64,000 nucleotides of DNA from Pontibacter qinzhouensis (lineage in GTDB: Bacteria > Bacteroidota > Bacteroidia > Cytophagales > Hymenobacteraceae): the NCBI RefSeq assembly GCF_008017455.1, contig NZ_VRTY01000025.1, positions 1-64,000 on the forward strand. Reading direction: 5' to 3'. A program made the position numbers and the translations under genes. The number at the start of each line of letters is the position of its first letter. Position 1 is the first letter of the stretch. A model generated the notes under the pieces. That model had not been told where the DNA came from, made no database searches, and saw only the letters and a list, made by a program, of their open reading frames with translations. This document shows positions 36,111 to 44,697 of the stretch, in pieces.

Positions 36111-36148
36111 CTGAAATACTTTAGTACAGCTAACTCAAAGCCTGATTG

Positions 36149-36182
36149 ACCCTTAAAAAGAGTGCTTCAGCAGCAAGAATTG
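36149..36182 (+). repeat. Probable decayed half copy of the 57-bp element
   Basis: ACCCTTAAAAAGAGTGCTTCAGC resembles the head and middle, but the GAAGGC and AATAATT blocks are lost. Co-oriented behind the sulfatase gene. Confidence 0.35.
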
Positions 36183-36197
36183 TACACCTGAGATCAA

Positions 36198-36830
36198 TTA
36201 TCCGTCCTTCCTGATCGAGTAGTTCAGACCCACTTGCAGTACCCGGTGCTTTCCGTCCTGTTTTGTCTGCTCGTGCAAGCCAGAGCTGTTGTAGAACTGG
36301 ACATTTCTAGAATTCCTGAAACCGTGGCTATAGCGCATATCGACTGCAGCCCGCGGAAGAAACTGGTAACTCAGGCCTGCCATCGCACTTACATCAAAAA
36401 CATTTAAATTTTCTAGTTGATGCAGGTTGCTGCTATGTTGACCGCTTCTGTACATAACGGGGCCAACCAGCGCCAGCTCAGGCCCAAGATTAAAGCTCAG
36501 TTTATCTGCTACCTTGTATCCTACCAGGAGTGGCAGGGTAAGGTAGTGGTAACTAACAAGGGCCGGACTGGAAGAAGAGTAATATTGCTTGTGGCCTTTT
36601 ACGGCATACACAAGCTCCTGCCGTAGAAACCATTTCTTGTTCAGTTCCTGCTGTGCTACCAAGCCTGCAAAATAACCAGGTCTTTCTGAGGTTGCATCCT
36701 GCAGCGCGGCATCCTGAAACTGCACCGTAGCGTAACTCAGCCCTGCTCTAATTTCTTTTACAAACTGCCCAAAACCCAGATGACAGGATAACATTGCTCC
36801 CAGCAGAAGCAGACACTTTTTCGTTTTCAT
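36198..36830 (-). CDS. Outer-membrane beta-barrel protein (PorT-like fold)
   Basis: 210 aa. Signal peptide 1-21 (CHLGFGQF). It then shows an outer-membrane barrel pattern: EIRAGLSYATVQF, YFAGLVAQQEL, WFLRQELVYAVKG, HYLTLPLLVGYKVADKLSFNLG and a terminal VLQVGLNYSIRK. This is the common Bacteroidota outer-membrane barrel domain of unknown function. It converges on the sulfatase gene. A nearby duplicate is not seen. Confidence 0.8.
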   Translation of the reverse strand: MKTKKCLLLLGAMLSCHLGFGQFVKEIRAGLSYATVQFQDAALQDATSERPGYFAGLVAQQELNKKWFLRQELVYAVKGHKQYYSSSSPALVSYHYLTLPLLVGYKVADKLSFNLGPELALVGPVMYRSGQHSSNLHQLENLNVFDVSAMAGLSYQFLPRAAVDMRYSHGFRNSRNVQFYNSSGLHEQTKQDGKHRVLQVGLNYSIRKDG

Positions 36831-37159
36831 AGAGGAGATTTTACCGTAGTCTAAATAATTCTATTTAATATAGCAAATTTACCTTTTGTGGAATACGATG
36901 AAAAATCCCTGAATTCTATTTCAGAATACATTTTCTGCGGATTGGAAAATAAGATTAGTCTTGGGTCTTGTTTTCCGGGGAGGCGCAAGGTTAAAGTATG
37001 AAATAGCTAGCAGCGTTTAATAACAGCAGCTACAACATACTGGGTGCATCCTGTATAAAAACTTCTCCATAGATCCTGCTGCTGCTGTACCTTTGTTACC
37101 TTACTTCCTGCCGGCAATCACTAAATATAACAATAGCCGGGGCAACAACTGCGGCTGCC

Positions 37160-37174
37160 AGAGGTATAACCTCT
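37160..37174. promoter_or_regulatory. Palindrome AGAGGTATAACCTCT upstream of the efflux promoter
   Basis: A perfect 6-bp inverted repeat with a 3-nt spacer, 16 bp upstream of the -33 box. Candidate operator; no regulator gene is adjacent. Confidence 0.35.
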
Positions 37175-37190
37175 CTTTTGAAGACATTAA

Positions 37191-37221
37191 TTTCAGAAGA
37201 AAAATTAATGTTGTAACTTTG
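37191..37221 (+). promoter_or_regulatory. Bacteroidota-type promoter of the Bcr/CflA gene
   Basis: TTTC (37191-37194, one mismatch to TTTG) and TAACTTTG (37214-37221, perfect TAnnTTTG) are separated by exactly 19 nt. The start codon follows 20 bp later. Confidence 0.6.
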
Positions 37222-37241
37222 AATGTTTTTTCACTTTATAT

Positions 37242-38474
37242 ATGACACGCAGACAATATTTTATAGTTATATTAATACTTGGTGCTTTATCCACTATCAG
37301 TCCCTTTGCCATTGATATGTACCTGCCTGGTTTTCCGGCTATTGCAGAAGATTTAAATACTACCATTTCGCGGGTGCAGTTCTCGCTTACAAGTTACCTG
37401 ATCGGTATTTCGGCAGGGCAGCTGCTCTACGGGCCATTGCTCGACCGCTTTGGTCGCAAAATGCCTTTGTATGCCGGCCTCACCATCTACATCATCGCTT
37501 CGTTAGGTTGCGCCCTTACTACCTCAGTAGATTCGCTGATCAGTATGCGCTTTTTGCAGGCCGTTGGCGGGTGTGCCGGTATGGTGGCGGCTCAGGCACT
37601 GGTGCGCGATATTTTTCCGGTTAACAAAACAGCGCAGGCTTTTTCGCTCCTGACACTGGTTATAGCTGTTTCGCCTATGATCGCGCCTACTGTGGGTGGC
37701 TACATGACAGCTGCCTTTGGCTGGCACTCTGTTTTTATTGCCCTGGCTGTAATTACAGCTATTATTATGGCTGGCGTTCACTTTTTGCTACCGGTAGGTA
37801 AGCTGGCCGACCCAACTATTTCGCTGCGGCCCAAACCTGTACTCAATAATTTCCTGACGGTGCTGAAACAGCCTCAGTTCCTGATTTACATGCTGGCAGG
37901 GGGCATTGCCACAGCAGCTCCTTTTGCCTACATAGCAGGTTCTGCCGATGTGTTTATGAACATTTACAAAGTAAGTGAGCAGGAGTACGGCTGGATTTTC
38001 GCGACCATTGCCTTTGCCATGATCGGGTCGACACAGCTCAACCACGTGCTGCTGAAACGGTTTACAAGCCAGCAGATAATTATCGTTACGCTCTATTACC
38101 AAACAGCCGTTGGCTTATTATTGGTAGCCGGCACCTGGTATGGCTGGTACGGGAAGTATGCACTCGTTATGATGATTTTTATTTTCCTGACCGGGCAAGG
38201 CCTCACCAACCCCAATGCCACAGCTCTCTCGCTGGCTCCTTTTACCAAACACACGGGTAGCGCGGCTGCCCTAATGGGAAGTTTCCGGATGGCGATGGGT
38301 GGTTTAGCCTCGGCTATCGTAAGCTTTTTGCACAACGGCACCACCATTCCTATGGTAAGCATTATGCTGGGTTGTGCCCTGGTTGGTCTTATAATTTTAC
38401 TTGCCAGCACCCGAATTGTTCGTTACCGCGCCAGCCGCCGCATGGTAGAAGAAGACAGCTCTGTTTTGCTGTAG
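37242..38474 (+). CDS. Bcr/CflA family drug efflux MFS transporter
   Basis: 410 aa, 12 transmembrane helices. ISPFAIDMYLPGFPAIAEDL (about 20-39) is the family signature in helix 1, GQLLYGPLLDRFGRKMPLY (about 68-86) the MFS motif A region, and the helix-5 block IAVSPMIAPTVGGYM (about 146-160) motif C of drug/proton antiporters. Probably exports drugs or sulfonamide-like compounds, bicyclomycin in the namesake. Own promoter upstream; element R9 follows 63 bp after the stop. Confidence 0.92.
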   Translation: MTRRQYFIVILILGALSTISPFAIDMYLPGFPAIAEDLNTTISRVQFSLTSYLIGISAGQLLYGPLLDRFGRKMPLYAGLTIYIIASLGCALTTSVDSLISMRFLQAVGGCAGMVAAQALVRDIFPVNKTAQAFSLLTLVIAVSPMIAPTVGGYMTAAFGWHSVFIALAVITAIIMAGVHFLLPVGKLADPTISLRPKPVLNNFLTVLKQPQFLIYMLAGGIATAAPFAYIAGSADVFMNIYKVSEQEYGWIFATIAFAMIGSTQLNHVLLKRFTSQQIIIVTLYYQTAVGLLLVAGTWYGWYGKYALVMMIFIFLTGQGLTNPNATALSLAPFTKHTGSAAALMGSFRMAMGGLASAIVSFLHNGTTIPMVSIMLGCALVGLIILLASTRIVRYRASRRMVEEDSSVLL

Positions 38475-38805
38475 GCGTAACAGGTTCGGCTAACCTACCT
38501 CTTCCTGCTGCACTTGTGGCGCTGGAGAGAAGGGGCAACCCTTGCCAAAAAATCATGCAGAAGCCTTCTGGAGGCTGTTCTTATTTAAATAATTGCTGGT
38601 TGAATTTTTGAATGGTTAAAGACTGCGACACAGCTTAACGGAATTTGTTTAACCTTTTATACAAATCATAAAATATCGTGTATCGTGATACTTGTGTCGT
38701 GTTTCTCAAGGTGATGCAGTTTCTGATTCCGATAAGGTAAGAAGCAGTCTCTATAAAGAGGTACTGATAATTGCAATCCAGCTGGCCTATGTGTATTTTT
38801 AGAGC
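38475..38805. other. Intergenic region with R9 and its extended tail
   Basis: R9 is followed by about 125 bp (38595-38720) that resembles the sequence after R11 (42369-42495), with shared CAGCTTA-CGGAATTTGT and TGTTTCT-like blocks. Confidence 0.6.
38538..38594 (+). repeat. 57-bp element, copy R9
   Basis: Head ACCCTTGC, GCCTTCTGGAGGCTGTTCTTATT, tail AAATAATT then GCTGGTTG. Downstream of and co-oriented with the efflux gene. Confidence 0.9.
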
Positions 38806-39267
38806 ATGTATACACGAGAACAGGCGTCGCAGCTGCGGCAGGCTTTCTGGACGGCGTTCGGGCAATATATTGCGCCGCATCCCTCCGCCGAAGGCCTGAG
38901 AACAAACTGGGCAAACTATAAAACAGGGCTAAAGCACGTTTATTTTAAGATGGAGGCCGATAAAAAGTCGGCTTCTATTGCCATTGAGCTCCACCACCCA
39001 GACCCGGAAATTCAGAAGCTTTTTTATGAACAGTTTGAGGAGCTGCGCCCTTTCCTGCACGAAACCCTGGGCGAAGAGTGGGAGTGGGTACTGCACACTA
39101 CCAACGAAAGCCACCGCCTCATCAGCAGAATTTACAAAGAGTTGCCAGCCGTAAATGTATTTAACAAAGACGATTGGCCTGCGCTCATCTCCTTTTTCAA
39201 GCCCCGCATCATTGCCCTCGATGAATTCTGGAACACCGCCCAGTATAGCTTCGATGCCTTAAAATAA
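38806..39267 (+). CDS. DUF4268 domain protein
   Basis: 153 aa, no signal peptide. The domain pattern is clear: REQASQLRQAFWTAFGQYI (about 4-22), LRTNWANYKTGLKHVYFKM (about 31-49), IAIELHHPDPEIQKLFYEQF (about 58-77) and the C-terminal FFKPRIIALDEFW. DUF4268 resembles nuclease-fold modules found in some restriction-related proteins, but single-domain forms are common in Bacteroidota with unknown role. No restriction gene is adjacent. Confidence 0.82.
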   Translation: MYTREQASQLRQAFWTAFGQYIAPHPSAEGLRTNWANYKTGLKHVYFKMEADKKSASIAIELHHPDPEIQKLFYEQFEELRPFLHETLGEEWEWVLHTTNESHRLISRIYKELPAVNVFNKDDWPALISFFKPRIIALDEFWNTAQYSFDALK

Positions 39268-39425
39268 ACCGCAAAGGTACGCCACCTGCGTTTTGCCCCC
39301 TTAACAGGTGCAGCAGTGGCTGCTTTAGGCTGGCTTGTTAGTTTCTGGCGAAGGCAAAGTGGTTTTGAACAACTGCTTTAAAATGAGGTGCGGGAAGTTT
39401 TGCGAAACTACATAATGTTTGTATG

Positions 39426-39439
39426 TTTAAACGTTTAAA
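39426..39439. promoter_or_regulatory. LacI-type operator upstream of the lacI-family gene
   Basis: TTTAAACGTTTAAA is a perfect palindrome with central CG, 40 bp before the start codon. This is the form expected for autoregulation by the LacI-family product. Confidence 0.6.
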
Positions 39440-39478
39440 TTTAGTTTAAGTCTGTAACAACCAGCTAACGGTTTCGGC

Positions 39479-40489
39479 ATGAAAAGAAAAGTATCTTTAA
39501 AGGATATTGCACAAAAAGTAGGGGTTTCAACAGCCTTGGTATCGTATGTGCTCAATGGGCAGGAGAAACAGAAGCGTGTGGGGGAGGAGATAGCCCAAAA
39601 AATTAAGCAGGCTGCCAAAGAGCTGAACTACCAGCCAAACCAAATTGCCAAAAGTCTTAAAAGCGGGAAAACACATACACTGGGCCTGATTGTAGCCGAT
39701 ATTGCCAACCCCTTTTCTGCCAATATTGCCCGCATTATAGAAGACGAAGCCAAGCAGCACAAATACAACGTGGTATTCGGCAGCTCCGACGAGAACGCTG
39801 AAAAAGCCTGGGACCTGATAAAGGTGCTGCTCAACAGGCAGATAGACGGTTTTATTATCGCCCTGGCCGAAAATGCCGAAGAGCAGATTCAGTACCTGAA
39901 GGAGCACCACATCCCGTTTGTGCTCATAGACCGTTATTTTCCGGAGGTACAAGCCAGCTATGTGGCCCTCGACAACTTTAAGGCTGCTTACGATGGTGTA
40001 GAGCACCTGATCCGGAAAGGCTACAAACGCATTGGCATGATTAACTTTGAGTCGGGGCTTTTTCATTTACAAGAAAGAACCAGGGCTTACCACCAGGCCT
40101 TGCAAGATTTTAACCTGTCGGCAGAGCCCGGCTGGTACAGAGAAGTTAACGAAGACAGGCTGAAGGACGACATGGAACAGCACCTGCAACAACTGCTGCT
40201 GTCGGAGGAGCCGGTAGAAGCACTGTTTCTGGCATCGAACAAAATCGCGATTAACGGACTGAAATTTATAAACGAACGAAAACTGCGCGTACCGGAAGAT
40301 GTAGCTATTATCGGGTTCGATGAAACAGATGCCTATGATCTTTTTTATTGCCCTGTTACGCACATTCGTCAGCCAATGGCAGAAATAGGCCGTAATGCTG
40401 TGCAGGCCCTGCTGAAACTGATAGACGGAGACGATACGCAAACCCAGCTTAACCTCGAGGCCACACTTGTAGTAAAAAGCTCCTGCTGA
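39479..40489 (+). CDS. LacI family transcriptional regulator
   Basis: 336 aa. N-terminal HTH with hinge (about 3-58): VSLKDIAQKVGVSTALVSYVLNG. A periplasmic-binding-like sugar sensor follows (about 62-330) with LGLIVADIANPFSANIARIIE, VLIDRYFP, RKGYKRIGMI and VAIIGFDETDAYDLF. It lies 30 bp upstream of a PfkB sugar kinase and probably controls that operon in response to a sugar or sugar phosphate. A perfect TTTAAACGTTTAAA operator sits in its own leader. Confidence 0.93.
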   Translation: MKRKVSLKDIAQKVGVSTALVSYVLNGQEKQKRVGEEIAQKIKQAAKELNYQPNQIAKSLKSGKTHTLGLIVADIANPFSANIARIIEDEAKQHKYNVVFGSSDENAEKAWDLIKVLLNRQIDGFIIALAENAEEQIQYLKEHHIPFVLIDRYFPEVQASYVALDNFKAAYDGVEHLIRKGYKRIGMINFESGLFHLQERTRAYHQALQDFNLSAEPGWYREVNEDRLKDDMEQHLQQLLLSEEPVEALFLASNKIAINGLKFINERKLRVPEDVAIIGFDETDAYDLFYCPVTHIRQPMAEIGRNAVQALLKLIDGDDTQTQLNLEATLVVKSSC

Positions 40490-40519
40490 GGCAGCCACTA
40501 ACCAGCCCCAAATTTTTGT

Positions 40520-41437
40520 ATGAAGAACCTACCTGAAGTACCAGCAGTTGTGTGTTACGGAGAAGTGCTCTGGGATGTAGCTCCGACAAAAGCCACACCG
40601 GGCGGAGCGCCTATGAATGTAGCCTACCACCTGCAGCAGTTTGGGAGCAGCACCACCTTAATCAGCAGAATTGGTGCAGATGAACAAGGCGAACAGCTGC
40701 TGGAGCATCTGCAACGTTCGGGGCTCTCTACCAGTTTCTGCCAGACCGACAGCACCCATGCCACCAGCGAGGTGCATGTGCGCATAGCCGAAAACAACGA
40801 AGTTAGTTACGATATTCTGTACCCCGTTGCCTGGGACTTTATTCAATACCAGGAGGCGCAGGAGCCGTTGGTGCGGCAAGCTGATGCGTTTGTTTTCGGT
40901 AGCCTGGTGTCCAGGAACGAGGCCTCTTACAGCACGCTGCTGCAACTACTGCAACTATCGGGCTATAATGTGTTTGATGTGAACCTGCGGGAGCCACACT
41001 ATACTCCCGATAAGCTGAAACAGCTCTTGACCTATGCCGATTTGGTGAAACTGAACGAAGCAGAGCTGGAGCTGATAACCGATTGGTTTAAACCAGGTTT
41101 AACCACAGAGACAGACCGTATAAAACTACTGCAGGAAAAGTTTGCGCTGGAGGAGGTGCTGGTAACCAAAGGAAGTAAAGGAGCCTCGTTCTACTTTCAG
41201 GATGAACATTATTTTCAGAAGGCATTTCCTATTCAGGTGGCAGATACCATCGGGAGTGGCGATTCTTTTCTGGCGGCTTTTCTGGCCCACAAGCTCCGGC
41301 ACGCGCCACCTGCAACCTGCCTGGCCTATGCCGCTGCGCTTGCGGCCTTTGTTACCATGCACCACGGTGCCTGCCCGCCTTATACGCTGCAGACTCTCGA
41401 AAACTTTAAACAGGAAAAAGAAAAGCAGCAGCCCTGA
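40520..41437 (+). CDS. PfkB family carbohydrate kinase, probable fructokinase
   Basis: 305 aa. VVCYGEVLWDVAPTKATPGG (about 10-29) and APMNVAYHLQQFG are the N-terminal signature, typical of fructokinases. The C-terminal anion-hole motif DTIGSGDSFLAAFLAH (about 242-257) holds the catalytic Asp. It phosphorylates a hexose, probably fructose, in the cytoplasm. Next to the LacI gene, likely co-transcribed. No sugar transporter is adjacent, so the inducer is uncertain. Confidence 0.9.
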   Translation: MKNLPEVPAVVCYGEVLWDVAPTKATPGGAPMNVAYHLQQFGSSTTLISRIGADEQGEQLLEHLQRSGLSTSFCQTDSTHATSEVHVRIAENNEVSYDILYPVAWDFIQYQEAQEPLVRQADAFVFGSLVSRNEASYSTLLQLLQLSGYNVFDVNLREPHYTPDKLKQLLTYADLVKLNEAELELITDWFKPGLTTETDRIKLLQEKFALEEVLVTKGSKGASFYFQDEHYFQKAFPIQVADTIGSGDSFLAAFLAHKLRHAPPATCLAYAAALAAFVTMHHGACPPYTLQTLENFKQEKEKQQP

Positions 41438-41452
41438 TGGCAATTAGGTGAA

Positions 41453-41881
41453 CTAGATTTTTGTAGCCTGCCGGGCCAGCAGTTGCCAGCTGCCACGGTG
41501 CTTTTGCCAGATCAGGAGCACGTGCATGTTTATAATTTCGAGGGTATCGGTGCTTTGCAGCTGCCCTACATAGGTGTGTCGCACCACGGCAGTGTTTTGG
41601 TTTAGCTGTACCGTCTGGTTCTTGAACTCTACTGTTACCCAGTTGGTATTGCCGCTTACCAGTTTATCAATAACAGTGGTTTTACCTTCTACCTTTCCGC
41701 TGGAGTGCCCGAAACTTAGCTCCTCAGAGAGCAGGTTCTCCAACACGACTTTATCCGGGTTTACCAGCACCGTTCTGAAGCTCTCTACCGCAGCAGCCAC
41801 TCTTTTTTCTTCTTTTGTCTGTGCCTGCGCCGCCACCTGCCACAGTAGGCAGATGATTAGTAAAGCAAATATTCTTCTCAT
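41453..41881 (-). CDS. Exported NTF2/SnoaL-like (DUF4440) protein
   Basis: 142 aa. Signal peptide 1-20 (WQVAAQAQ). NTF2-like cone fold with AAVESFRTVLVNPDKVVLENLL (about 30-51), LSFGHSSGKVEGKTTVIDKL and a terminal VLLIWQKHRGSWQLLARQ block typical of DUF4440. Function unknown; may bind a small ligand in the periplasm. It converges on the kinase gene with 15 bp between stops and no visible hairpin. Confidence 0.85.
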   Translation of the reverse strand: MRRIFALLIICLLWQVAAQAQTKEEKRVAAAVESFRTVLVNPDKVVLENLLSEELSFGHSSGKVEGKTTVIDKLVSGNTNWVTVEFKNQTVQLNQNTAVVRHTYVGQLQSTDTLEIINMHVLLIWQKHRGSWQLLARQATKI

Positions 41882-42166
41882 TTTTCCCTAACTTCAGTTG
41901 CGTTACTTTTACACCCTGCTTTCCTGGTTTAGGTTAATGCCAAGGCGTAAGTAGCTTTTTTAACATGAACAAGCTATTAAATTATTTACATAAAACATAA
42001 CGATATACAGTAAAATTAAGCACCGCTAGTGCTGCCCCAAATTAAAAATCAGAAATTCAATATAAGGAAGGAAGCATAAGAAGCCATTTTCCAGCGTTCG
42101 CAATTCCGTAAACTAACTTGGAAGTGCACTAATTACATTCAACTTGGTTGTGCCGGGTAAAGGAGC

Positions 42167-42223
42167 AATTATTCAAATAAAATTGGCCTCCAGAAGGTTT
42201 TGTGGCCAAATCTTGCCAAGGGT
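42167..42223 (-). repeat. 57-bp element, copy R10
   Basis: Head ACCCTTGG at 42223, ACCTTCTGGAGGCCAATTTTATT, tail GAATAATT. Confidence 0.9.
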
Positions 42224-42311
42224 ATATCCTTGTTATTTTACTTGCCTTTATTTAGCCTTTGCAGACTCACGCCCTATCCTCTTATTTCGGAGTTCATAGG
42301 GCTATATTATC

Positions 42312-42368
42312 ACCCTTGACACTTTTATAAGAAATTATCTTCTGAAGGCTGTTTTCATTAGAATAATT
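42312..42368 (+). repeat. 57-bp element, copy R11
   Basis: Head ACCCTTGA, CTTCTGAAGGCTGTTTTCATT, tail GAATAATT, close to the consensus. An extended tail shared with R9 follows. Confidence 0.9.
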
Positions 42369-42501
42369 GGTTGCATGTTAAATGGCTGTTTTAAGAAAAG
42401 AGTCTGTAGTTAACTAACCAGCTTATCGGAATTTGTGTAGCTATGCATGGCACTTGTAAAGAGTCGTGTGTCGTTTTTCTGAAGGCAGTGCCATTGCTGT
42501 T

Positions 42502-42753
42502 TTACCAGCCGCGGGTCTTAAACTGTTTCTTGAGAGGGGCGAGCAGGTACTCTAATCCGTTGGTTTTAATCTCGAAAATGGTGGCCAGTTGCATGCCAAG
42601 CTTGCCTGGCGGGAAGCCTTCGCGGTAAAACCACTCCAGGTAAAAAGTGGGCAGGTCGCAGAGGGTGGTGCCTTTATACTTGCCAAAAGGCATTTTCACT
42701 TTTACCAGGTCTAGTAGAATATCTGAGTTTGGTTGCGTTGGTTCTGTGGTCAT
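42502..42753 (-). CDS. DUF3820 family protein
   Basis: 83 aa. KMPFGKYKGTTLCDLPTFYL (about 20-39) followed by WFYREGFPPGKLGMQL is the DUF3820 signature, close to the PFGKYKG motif found in exonuclease-associated proteins. Cytoplasmic; function unknown, with nucleic-acid binding suspected for the family. Upstream element R12 lies between it and the acetyltransferase gene. Confidence 0.85.
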   Translation of the reverse strand: MTTEPTQPNSDILLDLVKVKMPFGKYKGTTLCDLPTFYLEWFYREGFPPGKLGMQLATIFEIKTNGLEYLLAPLKKQFKTRGW

Positions 42754-42778
42754 GGAAATAGGTGGAGCTTAGCTGATC

Positions 42779-42836
42779 AATTATTCTAATGAAAACGGCC
42801 TTCAGATGAGTCCTATGGTCTTTTTTATCCAAGGGT
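42779..42836 (-). repeat. 57-bp family element, copy R12 (58 bp)
   Basis: Head ACCCTTGG at 42836, one base after the TAG stop of the ElaA-like gene. TCTGAAGGCCGTTTTCATT, tail GAATAATT. It also sits just upstream of the DUF3820 start. Confidence 0.9.
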
Positions 42837-42837
42837 A

Positions 42838-43296
42838 CTACGGCTTTATCATTTCAATATGGTCGATGCCATCCTCATCGTACACCTCTCCCGCCTGCAC
42901 AAAACCAAACGATTCATAAAATTTTTGGGCATATAGCTGCGCGCCAATTTTAATGGGGCCGGAGCCAAAAAGGCGGTAACATTCGGTTATAGCAGTAGCT
43001 ACCAGTTGCTTGCCAACTCCTGTGCCTCTTGCCGCTGGGCTGGTCACAATCCGGCCAATCGACATTTCGGGGTAGTACAAACCTGGAGGTACAAGCCGGG
43101 CAGTGGCAGTTAGCGTTTGCTCTTTATAGAGCAGCAGGTGGTGGCAGTACTGGTCTTTGTTGTCGAGGTCCAGAAAAACGCAGGTTTGCTCCACTACAAA
43201 CACTTCGCTCCGCAGGCGCAGCAGGTCGTATAGTTCGTACGGAGTCAGTGTCTCGAATGGTTTGCAGATGCTTAACTGGCCGGTTTCGCTGTTCAT
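42838..43296 (-). CDS. GNAT acetyltransferase, ElaA-like
   Basis: 152 aa from the ATG at 43296 (MNSETGQLSICKPFETLTPY); the frame extends 38 codons further without family similarity. LYDLLRLRSEVFVVEQTCVF (about 22-41) is the ElaA hallmark. Acetyl-CoA binding is at IGRIVTSPAARGTGVGKQLV (about 82-101), and the C-terminal FYESFGFVQAGEVYDEDGI closes the fold. Substrate unknown. Confidence 0.9.
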   Translation of the reverse strand: MNSETGQLSICKPFETLTPYELYDLLRLRSEVFVVEQTCVFLDLDNKDQYCHHLLLYKEQTLTATARLVPPGLYYPEMSIGRIVTSPAARGTGVGKQLVATAITECYRLFGSGPIKIGAQLYAQKFYESFGFVQAGEVYDEDGIDHIEMIKP

Positions 43297-43526
43297 GTTG
43301 TGTAACGACGCTGTTTTTAAGTTAGCAAAGATACGCATGGTGGTGAACTTCTGCAGCAGGCGGGGCAGATAAAGAGGTGAGCAGGAGTCTTTTTGGCTAC
43401 AAATCGGCAAGTTTTTTTAATGCTGCAGATATCAAGTTAAAATGGTAAATTTATTTGTCTGAAAATTGACTGTATCGTGCATAAGGTGCTCCAAAAGAGC
43501 AGGATCGTTAACTATGCCAAAAAGCG

Positions 43527-44054
43527 ATGAAAATGGGTAATGCATTGGTTAACATAAAGTTAAGAGAAGCTACTCCGGAAGATATTCAACTTCTCCAACA
43601 TTGGGACAATCAGCCTCATAACATAGAGGCAGACCCGAATGACGATTGGAACTGGCATGTTGAACTTGGGCGAAATCCAGCCTGGCGCGAACAACTAATT
43701 GCTGAGCTGAACGGAAGACCTATAGGCTTTATGCAAATAATTGACCCGGCCCTCGAAGATTCACATTACTGGGGAGAAGTGCCCGCCAATCTTCGGGCTA
43801 TCGATATCTGGATTGGTGCAAAAGAAGACCTGGGGCAAGGGTACGGTACTATCATGATGAAATTAGCCCTTGAGAGCTGTTTTAAAAATGCTGAAGTAGA
43901 AGCAGTTTTGATAGATCCGCTTAAAACGAACGAAAAAGCTCATCGGTTCTATAAAAGGTTAGGGTTTGAGTTTGTTGAGGAGCGAAAATTTGGGGAAGAC
44001 ACCTGCTTTGTTTTTCGCCTTAGCCGTGAAGTGTGGGAAAGAAAAGCGCTATAA
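43527..44054 (+). CDS. GNAT acetyltransferase, AAC(6')-like
   Basis: 175 aa. IKLREATPEDIQLLQHWDNQPH (about 10-31; start shown) and DDWNWHVELGRNPAWREQLIA match the aminoglycoside 6'-acetyltransferase-like subgroup. Acetyl-CoA loop DLGQGYGTIMMKLAL (about 101-115) and NEKAHRFYKRLGFEFVEER. Genuine aminoglycoside activity cannot be inferred; chromosomal housekeeping relatives are common. Monocistronic. Confidence 0.82.
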   Translation: MKMGNALVNIKLREATPEDIQLLQHWDNQPHNIEADPNDDWNWHVELGRNPAWREQLIAELNGRPIGFMQIIDPALEDSHYWGEVPANLRAIDIWIGAKEDLGQGYGTIMMKLALESCFKNAEVEAVLIDPLKTNEKAHRFYKRLGFEFVEERKFGEDTCFVFRLSREVWERKAL

Positions 44055-44184
44055 ATTGTTATGTTTGGCGAGGCAGAAACTTTTTACCAGAACCTCCTCC
44101 AGAATTGCCGCACAAACTCTGAGCTATACAGATAATGTAATACGTAGAAAAATCTGAGAATGCCTCTACAAACTATTGCAAGTT

Positions 44185-44697
44185 ATGAGGATGAAAAAAC
44201 AGCTCCATGTGCTTTTGTTTATCGCTTTTGCGGCTTCACTTGGAGCCTGTAAGCCCATAGGTGAGAAGATTTTTACAGGATTGACCAAGCCAATTTTTAA
44301 TCCGGAACTTATGACGCTTGTCGGGAGCCTCATTAGCTATAAAGAAACGTTTCAGCATTGGCCAGATAATGTAGCGGCCTTGCAAACAGAATTTATAGTA
44401 GATTCTGTTGGGTTAAAATTGGACCACTACAAGAAACTAAACTGGACAACAAAACAGGATACTATCTTTGTGGGTTTCGAATTAGCGTATTCAGACAATG
44501 ACACCAGCAAATTCCGGTTTCTGAATGGTGATATTGTCTTATTTATGAACCAGGACACAATCTTTACAGAAATGACAAATATGGTAGGTGAAACAAAAGA
44601 TGGGACCTTGCGGTGGGGTAAACCAACAAAAGAACCAGCTAAGCGGTCTCGCAATCCGAATGCCCTTCATCTCTTTCCCAGCACTTCCGAAAAATAA
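44185..44697 (+). CDS. Hypothetical lipoprotein
   Basis: 170 aa from the ATG at 44185 (an earlier ATG is at 44176, a later one at 44191). The signal peptide ends in a lipobox ASLGAC (Cys about 22). The mature part is small and mixed alpha/beta with KLNWTTKQDTIFVGFELAY. No family recognised. Its last 31 bp overlap the 3' end of the convergent monooxygenase gene. Confidence 0.65.
   Translation: MRMKKQLHVLLFIAFAASLGACKPIGEKIFTGLTKPIFNPELMTLVGSLISYKETFQHWPDNVAALQTEFIVDSVGLKLDHYKKLNWTTKQDTIFVGFELAYSDNDTSKFRFLNGDIVLFMNQDTIFTEMTNMVGETKDGTLRWGKPTKEPAKRSRNPNALHLFPSTSEK

Larger units (their letters stand above)
36831..37241. other. 411-bp divergent intergenic region upstream of the efflux gene
   Basis: Contains a 6-3-6 palindrome (37160-37174) and a Bacteroidota-type promoter (37191-37221). 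The remaining 300 bp is featureless by eye. Confidence 0.6.
41882..42501. other. 620-bp region with a head-to-head pair of 57-bp elements
   Basis: R10 (minus) and R11 (plus) have their ACCCTTG heads facing each other, 88 bp apart. The 110 bp after R11 resembles the tail after R9. The first 250 bp is AT-rich and unremarkable. Confidence 0.65.
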
